DNA of 64,000 nt from Desarmillaria ectypa (Eukaryota > Basidiomycota > Agaricomycetes > Agaricales > Physalacriaceae): positions 744,001-808,000 of the forward strand of contig JAUDYN010000002.1 in assembly GCA_030407005.1 (NCBI GenBank). The letters run 5' to 3'. Of this stretch, positions 56,885 to 64,000 are shown in pieces; within the stretch, counting starts at the first letter, position 1; each line of letters opens with the position of its first letter. The translations under genes were made by a program, and so were the position numbers. The notes below the pieces were generated by a model that was given only the letters and a program-made list of their open reading frames with translations, was not told the origin of the DNA and made no database searches.

Positions 56885-59800
56885 ATGCCCGCTGTTACAG
56901 CTTCATCTGCTCCCTCTGTTCCTTCTCCCGCCGACCTCAAGGCTGCTATGCACCCGTCCGTCACTCAGGTCGACGCTGCGGCTCTTTTTGTCGCTGACAA
57001 GTCAACACGCGAATCAGCCGCCAGCAAGCTCATCGCTGTTGCACAAAAAGACGGTCCTCATTCCCTCCAGGCCGTCGCGCCCGACGTAGTCAAGGCTCTT
57101 GCCGATAAAAAATCTCCCGCAGCACGGGAGAGCGCTGCCCAGCTCATCTCCGCTCTCTCGAAATCTGCCGCAGTGAAGGCTCTCGAACCCGTTTTCATCG
57201 AGTCCGGAATCTATGCTGCCCTCCTCGAGACTTTTGCCGACAAAATGCCTGCTGTTCGGACCGCAGCCGTAGAGGCGGTGCGAGAATACGTTGTCGCAAT
57301 GAACCCCTGGGCTACAGCCCTCATCCTTCCTGCCCTTCTTCATGAACTCAAAACTGCCGGTAAATGGCAGATCAAGACTGGGTCCCTTGTCATTCTCAAC
57401 CAGCTCGTCAAGAGCGCCCCCACCCAGATGGCCAAGCTTATGCCTGACATCATTCCCGTCCTTTCCGAGATTATTTGGGATACCAAGGCTGACGTGAAGA
57501 AGGCTGCCCGCGATTCGCTTACAAAGGCTACCGCCCTGGTTTCTAACAAGGATATTGAACGATTTATTCCGGCTCTTATCAAGGCTCTTATTAATCCCGT
57601 CGAGGAGGTGCCTAATACCATTGCTCTCCTCTCGGCCACCACATTCGTTTCAGAAGTAGATTCACCTACACTTTCACTAATGGTCCCCCTTCTCTCTCGT
57701 GGTCTTAACGAGAAGTTAACCGCTACTAAGCGAAAAGTCGCAGTGTAAGCTTCATTCTTTCTCTCCTTTTTGTCACTGCTGATCAAGGCGCCCCTCCAGT
57801 ATCGTTGACAACATGGCCAAGCTCGTGGACTCGCACGTCACCGTCCGACCCTTCATTCCTAAGCTCCTCCCAGGTCTGATCAAGGTCGAGTCTACCATCG
57901 GTGACCCTGAAGCCCGCGGTGTTGTCGGCAAGGCGATCGCCACCCTTCGTCAAGTGGGACAGGTTCCCGAGGGTGATGGTTCTGACCTTCCTCCCATCAA
58001 GCACACCGACGCCGGTGCCCTCGGTCACTCCCTCGGTTCGATCTACAAGAAGATGGGCACCGAGATTCACGTTGCTCACATCGCCACCATCTATGCTTCC
58101 AACCTCGCTACCGACCTTGTCATTGCCAAGAACTTCGAGGTCCCTCAGTGGGAGACTTTAGCGCCTTACCTTGCCTTCGTCTCAGCGACCCCCGACCCCG
58201 TCCTTGTCACTCGTGAATGGGTCGTCAAGTCCGCCACCGAGGATGTTGATGATGGTGAGGTTCCCGAAGATGAGGAAGAGGGCGAAGACCTTTGCAACTG
58301 CCAGTTCTCTTTGGCTTATGGTGCTAAGATCCTGCTTAACACTGCTACTCTCCGTCTTAAGCGTGGTCACCGCTACGGCCTTTGCGGTAAGAACGGTACC
58401 GGAAAGTCCACTCTTATGCGTGCTATTACCAATGGGTAAGCTGAGTTTATCTTACTCATTATTCGTACTCACTCTTTGCGTGCAGTCAAGTCGAAGGTTT
58501 TCCATCGCCCGACGAAGTTCGCACTTTCTACGTCGAGCACGACATCGATGGTTCCGAGGAAGACACTTCAGTTCTCCAGTTCATCTTAAGTGACAAGCGT
58601 ATCCTTGCCAACGAAGCTGAAGTAATCGAGACCCTCGCCTCTGTCGGTTTCAGCGACGAACGTCAAGGCCAGGCAATCGGTTCTTTGTCTGGTGGTTGGA
58701 AGATGAAGCTCGCCCTCGCCAGGGCTATGCTTTTCAGGGCTGACATCCTCCTGCTTGATGAGCCCACTAACCATCTTGATGTCGTTAACGTTGCTTGGTT
58801 GGAGAACTACCTCACTAATTTGAAGACTTGCACTTCGAGTACGTCGTCTTATTTTAGCGCTGTTATTTTCACTCACATTTTTTGTAGTCATTGTGTCGCA
58901 CGACTCCGGTTTCCTCAACAACACGATCACGGATGTTCTCCACTTGAACCGCTTCAAGCTCCGCAGATATCGTGGAAACCTCGAGAAGTTCGTGGCCCAG
59001 GTTCCTGAGGCCAAGTCTTACTACACTCTCGAGGCGGCCGAGGACTACAAGTTCAAACTCCCCGACCCACCTCTCCTTGAGGGTGTCAAGACGAAGGAGA
59101 AGAGTTTGTTGAAGATGTAAGCTGTTCATCTAGCGCGCCTGATATTATGGTACTTACTAGAAGTGTAGGCGAAAGGTTGGCTTCCAGTACCCCACGCAAG
59201 TCACCCAGCAGCTGTACGACATCACTCTCCAAGTCTCTCTTTCCTCCCGTGTCGCTGTCCTTGGTCCTAACGGATCCGGCAAATCTACCCTCGTCAAGCT
59301 CCTCATTGGTGACATGGAGCCCAATAAGGGTGGTGAGATCTGGAAGCATCCCAACTTGGTCATCGGTTACGTCGCTCAACATGCCTTCCACCACATCGAT
59401 AACCACCTTGACAAGACGCCCCTCGAGTACATGCTGTGGCGTTACCAGACTGGTGAAGATTTGGAGGAGATGACCAAGGCGAACCGCCAGATCTCGGAAG
59501 AGGAGGCTCAGAAGATGAAGGACGGAGCTGCTATTGTTGTTGAAGGCCAGAAGAGACTCATTGATGAGATTGTCGGAAGGAAGAAGCTGAAGCAGTCGTA
59601 CGAGTATGAGGTTTCTTTCAAGGGTCTCAGTTCCTCTGAGAACATCTGGTTACCACGAGACGACCTCGTCAAGCGTGGTTTCGAGAAGGTTGGTTCTTTG
59701 ATTGATATCATCAACTCTTGGTGCTAATCAATATTGTAATTTCCAGAAAGTCATTGAAGTTGACACCCGCGAGGCTCAGCGCCTCGGTCTTCTCCGACCT

Positions 59801-60476
59801 CTCGTCCGTCGGGAGATCGAGAAGCACTTTGCTGACTTTGGTCTTGAGCCTGAGTTTGTTTCGCATAACACCATGAGAGGTCTTTCCGGTGGACAGAAGG
59901 TCAAGATTGTCCTCGGTGCTGCCACATGGCGTCGTCCCCATGTCATGTGCTTGGATGAGCCTACTAGTACGTTATTTCTTCAGCATTTTTGTCTGTCTGT
60001 TGAACCTGGTTGTAGACTACCTCGATCGCGAATCGCTTGCTGCTCTGATCGAGGCGCTCAAGGTGTTTGAGGGTGGTGTGCTCGTTATCACCCACAACCG
60101 TGACTTCTCAGAGTCCCTGTGCAAGGAGTACGTTCATTGTATTACCTTTGATGCTCGGAGCTGACGCGTCTGTGTTTCAATAGAGTGTGGGCGATGCGCG
60201 ATGGTCGCCTTGAAGCTTCCGGCCACAACTGGGTTGAAGGTCAAGGTTCTGGACCTCGTATCGACAAGAAGGACGGTGAAGATGACACTCAGTATGATGC
60301 TATGGGTAACAAGATCGAGACAAAGAAAACCAAGAAGATCACATCTTCAGAAGCACGGAAGGTATGTTGCCATGAATGGCTTTGGAATGAACTCAGTCTG
60401 ACCTATTTTATAGCTCAAGAAGGAGCGTATGGCTCGCAAAAAGAGGGGTGAAGATGTCACTGACGACGAGTTGTAA
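56885..60476 (+). CDS. TEF3: Translation elongation factor 3 (ABC-F type ATPase)
   Basis: eEF3 is a fungal ribosome-bound ATPase that releases E-site tRNA and aids delivery of aminoacyl-t[23 protein letters not shown] opens a HEAT-repeat N-terminus (~residues 30-330; e.g. [19 protein letters not shown]). A four-helix linker follows. ABC1 has [31 protein letters not shown] and [12 protein letters not shown], then [13 protein letters not shown]2 has [20 protein letters not shown], an inserted chromodomain-like segment ([20 protein letters not shown]), [17 protein letters not shown] and MCLDEPTNYLDRE, then VITHNRDFS. The tail is lysine-rich ([17 protein letters not shown]). Eight introns of 48-58 nt. 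~1050 residues, full length. Strong C-ending codon preference relative to its neighbours fits very high expression. Confidence 0.97.
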
Positions 60477-61500
60477 ACGTTGTGACCGTCGTTGTTTCCT
60501 CTTTCATTTCTACTCCTTGGCTTACGACTATCTATGCGCTTACCTGTCCGTGTTGTCTGTTTTATTATGTGTACTTCTGGTATAATACTGTTCGCCTATA
60601 TGCAATCTACGGTTATGATGTTACGAACTTTTGGAGGGATCAGAATATGACACAGGTCAGACTAAGCGCTAACGACTGGTTTGGACGATTGTCAACGTCC
60701 TAACTGAATGTTTTCCGGAGCTAGGGAGAATGTGCAATCCACGCATGCTAAACTGCAGTATCGTAGTACCTCGGAATAGTAAGTGACTGAAGTATTCATA
60801 ATAAATTTCTGACTTGGAAGAGGAATTTGACCAGTGTCTGTCCTTCGCCTTCTAGATACAGCACCCTGACCAGACTAATAGGCACGGATACAACGTCCTT
60901 TGATTCACCACAATCACATCCTCTTCCCATGCGGATCGTTCAATGCGTTAAAAATATACTGAAGGCTAGAGACTAGAAAAGTATGCATCTATGCGACGTT
61001 CTCAGCATCATCAAGTCGAGCACCCTTATCAGCCCCTATCAAACCACGGAGCTTCCTGCGACACCCATTCCAGGTAGCATTTTGTGGACGAAGTTGGGCC
61101 AATTTGTAATGGTGCGCCGATCTGCCGGCACATCTCTGGGCATACGCGCAATCAGGATAGAACACGTAGTAAAGAGGTTATGTGGCTCATGGAGGTGGTC
61201 GAGGTGCTGCTGAAGTGTTGCCGCATCCATGTCTCCATCCGATCCGTGCGACATGATGGAAACAGCTGTCTGTTGGCTGATAATAGAAGCCGATGCGATA
61301 TCGAATACGCGGTCTCCAAAAACACTTCAGAAATCGGTTTACAGGGAACACAGTATAAGCCACAGGAACGCGGTTCGCGAAGAGATTAGCCAGCATCGAA
61401 CATGTGTCGTCTGTCTGACGTTCGTTGGAGAACCATGGATGTACCCAGTTGATTGTCATAAAATCCATTATGAAATGCATACCACGCACTGAAGAACAAG
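60477..61500. other. Intergenic between eEF3 and the DUF6535 remnant
   Basis: This ~1 kb has only short overlapping frames with no motif. The first ~250 bp should be the eEF3 3' UTR. I see no terminal repeats or RNA gene. Confidence 0.4.
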
Positions 61501-63950
61501 CTAAGGGAAAGAAGGTGCGAGGATAGTACTGTAGATCAACTTGTTCCGCCGTAGATCTTCACTGCATTCAAAAATGATCTCAGTGAGGATATCCTCAAGC
61601 ATCTTTATGACAGCGGTAGCTTCCTGAGGTGTGAAATTTTAGTCATAGACCTACTTGACTGCAGCGGTCAACGAGAGATGAATGATGGTATGAGACATAT
61701 CTGACCCGGGAAGAACAAGTCTGTGAAGCAAGAATTTAACAGCCGCCACAAAGGTTTTCATATATGGGGGCAACGATGGATCTCTGACAAAGACAGAGAG
61801 CATGTCAAGAACATGGTGGTAGATCTTTCCAGGAAGGTAGGGCAAGACGTCCAAAAATGCAGGAACCAATGGACACCCAAAATCCTGCTTGAGGCCCTTT
61901 TGGGATGCATTAAATGAACATAAGACGGCAGAACAGAGATGAAGGGGAAACACGTTGGTATAATCATCAGTATTGGGATCTAGAGGACGAAAAGCACCTT
62001 CATCCCGTGCAACCCTCACCAGCTGGGACCAACAAAGTGGCGGCAGCTTTAAAGTTCGGCTGTGTAGCACAATATCTCCGAAAAATGCAGCTGGATCGAG
62101 CAAGTCTGCGGGTCTTCCTGCTGACAGACCAGTGACCTCAACAGATTGAATTGCAGCGATCAATTCGAAAGAATCAACATCAGGGGCAACGATATAACGC
62201 GAGTGGTAAGGAAAATGGCGAAGCAGGCGTTCGACTTTGAGCTCCATGTCCAGTACCGGTTGGTCGCAATCTAGAAGTTTCCCGTCCGCCTGCAGACAGT
62301 TTTTAAGCAAGGATTTATACATGTCAATACTTGGGAGAATATTTGGTCGAAGGTTAAGCAACATCTTATTTCATGCCATTGCAAGCCCCTGATAGACTGT
62401 ATGACTATGCTTTGAACGCTGGGATTCCAGGAGACTTATAAGAGCCAGTTCAATGCTTCAGCCGTCAAGTTCGTTGCCGTCTGCTGAACAGACTCTGACT
62501 CCACCATTGTCAATGTTTTTGTACTTCTTGTTTCACATCAGGAAGACGACGAATCATGGCGCTGAAACTTCTTTGTCTCCATGCATCAAGGAAATTATAT
62601 TTCTTCCATGATATATGTGGAGTGATGTGGCGAGGGGAAACATAGACGAGATCATAGAGTGGTGTATGGTAGGGGCACTGAGGAAAGAGAATAGGAAGGA
62701 TGGTCATTGTTACATACGCAGCATAGACAATAGTTGTTGCTGCACAAATGATCCACGATAGAGCTTCCCGGAGCAGTGGAAGGAAAATGACCAAGCCGAT
62801 GAGAAATATTGCAAGAGCGATATGCATAGGGACGGGGAGGAATCCTACGATGACCTGGACATGCCACTTTTGAAAGCCGGCATATCGGAACTGGCGAGTA
62901 AAACTATGGTCGTACGGCGTCCCGGACGGCAGGACGACATAGTAGTGGAGCCATTGCTTCACAAGTACGGTGACGAGCGCTATCGTCAGGCTTAAGAACA
63001 GACTGACAAACCGGAGCCCGTTCACCCGAAATCCGTGGCAGCGGGAACAAAAAACAGTGCTGGGGTTCGATGGGGAAGGAGAAATGGCATCGACCGAGGG
63101 TACCATTGACGATAGCGCGCTGAACGAGGACTTATTCGAAAAGCAGAGACGCGACATGGCAGTGTAGTTCGCCTGGAGGTTCTGGTATGTCTGCGCAACA
63201 AAGGTCGTCGCGACTGCTGAGAAAAGACCCCGCCTTCGCGTTCTAAGTTCACAGAAAGCAAAAGGCCTACAAAAACGAGTAATGTTTCAACGTTGTCCCG
63301 AGACTCTTCGAGTATTCTGCTTTCGTCTTCGTACGTTCTCCGAACTCTCGCACTCGGTATTGTCTCTTCATAGTTGTATGCGTCGTTTCCTATCCGGCAC
63401 TTGATGAGATACGGCGACGCAGGAAAGACGCGCTTTTGGCACCTTTCTTAACTGTAAGATTCGGCCTCATCGTTCCAAAAACCTTCTTCGCGCCCGGGCA
63501 GGGCCGTGGTAGGTCACTTCCGTTCACTTTTACCTTCCTCTGCCCCTACCTCTGGGTCATGCCTTTGCTCCCCGCCTCCTTCGTTTCCTCTCTCTGCATT
63601 CCCGTCGCCGCTGATGGTTTGGCTGTGCCCTGGATCCGAGCTCGATGAACCATTGATTTGGTTAATGGGCATGGTAGTGTCGAATATCTGTCGAAAGGAG
63701 GACGAAACACATAAGCGATTCCCAGGATTGCCGCATGTTCAGCGTTGGGATAATAAGCGTCACACTGTAGAGGGTGGTGAAAAGCCAAAAATGAAAATTA
63801 CCTCCCACCAATTTGGAACGTTCGTCTTCATCACCATCGTGACTGACTTGAAAAGTATCCAATTACTTTCCTTATACATCAAAAAACCCCACCGATTACT
63901 GAATAACCTCCAGAGCTAGAGAAGAAAATATGCATCTATTAAAATGGAAC
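61501..63950 (-). pseudogene. DUF6535-family membrane protein, decayed
   Basis: DUF6535 proteins are a large basidiomycete-specific membrane family of unknown role. Minus-strand blocks in order: TYEDESRILEESRDNVETLL (near 63300); GLFSAVATTFVAQTYQNL; LRFVSLFLSLTIALVTVLVK with QWLHYYVVLPSGTPYDHSFT (near 62970); FQKWHVQVIVGFLPVPMHIA, with two to three TM helices; ILPILFPQCPYHTPLYDL; then a helical C-terminal region (61651-62364, e.g. MELKVERLLRHFPYHSRYIV). Damage: a frameshift near 62505 after DVKQEVQKH, a TAA at 62436-62438 inside EALNWLL-SWNPSVQSIVIQS, and another frameshift soon after. The junction near 63240 also does not splice cleanly. Start unclear and possibly beyond 63950. Confidence 0.7.
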
Positions 63951-64000
63951 ACAATTGAAAATACCGACCTATGCGGACACCAGGCAAGTGTGTCCACCGC

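Noticed and set aside
57014..59406. Several minus-strand frames of 100-148 codons across eEF3
   Set aside because: They are antisense shadows caused by the strong codon bias of the eEF3 gene.
1..64000. CRISPR array, bacterial operons or plasmid functions
   Set aside because: No regular spaced repeats, and the gene structure is spliced and eukaryotic throughout.

Overview
The window is nuclear DNA of a filamentous basidiomycete, most likely an Agaricomycete. Nearly all genes are cut by several introns of about 45-60 nt. Gene density is high on both strands. The gene set includes a fungus-specific eEF3, a DUF6535 membrane protein, a Zn2Cys6 regulator, a cytochrome P450 and a GH75 chitosanase. 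I cannot name a species. Exon borders were read by eye from GT/AG signals and protein continuity, so each gene's outer coordinates are firmer than its internal splice sites.

Layout. 1-6015 is a retrotransposon graveyard: a Ty3/gypsy chromodomain tail with its LTR, a reverse-oriented degenerate gypsy element keeping mostly gag, the 3' tail and LTR of a Ty1/copia element, and further LTR pieces. 6661-8159 is a secreted GH75 chitosanase gene carrying a 217-bp solo LTR in its first exon. 8872-12438 is a sterol-glucosyltransferase-like gene. About 2.4 kb without a recognisable gene follows. From 14839 to 60476 the window is mostly housekeeping genes: PRPP synthetase, glutamate 5-kinase, a broken CCCH zinc-finger gene with a triplicated module, a RING/coiled-coil protein, an iron-type alcohol dehydrogenase/maleylacetate reductase, a P450, an SLC41/MgtE transporter, Ada3, RPA34, a ThiD-TenA thiamin enzyme, endonuclease III, two unassigned genes, Wbp1/OST48, V-ATPase subunit a, mitochondrial TrpRS, NatC subunit Mak10/Naa35, a Zn2Cys6 regulator, a small LYR-like protein and eEF3. 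The right edge (61501-63950) is a decayed DUF6535 gene.

How it fits together. There is no obvious metabolic cluster. The neighbours serve unrelated core functions (nucleotide, proline and thiamin synthesis, N-glycosylation, vacuolar acidification, translation, transcription, DNA repair). Many are arranged head-to-head across 100-235 bp, implying shared promoters. The dehydrogenase and P450 are adjacent and co-oriented and might act on related aromatic substrates, but that is inference.

Most interesting: (1) the solo LTR with a perfect 5-bp target duplication adds exactly 222 nt (74 codons) to the chitosanase exon and leaves the reading frame open across the whole LTR; (2) the CCCH gene with three divergent copies of an unnamed module is decaying, and both nonsense changes fall on the same W-G-x-x-W motif; (3) the P450 needs a GC-AG intron.
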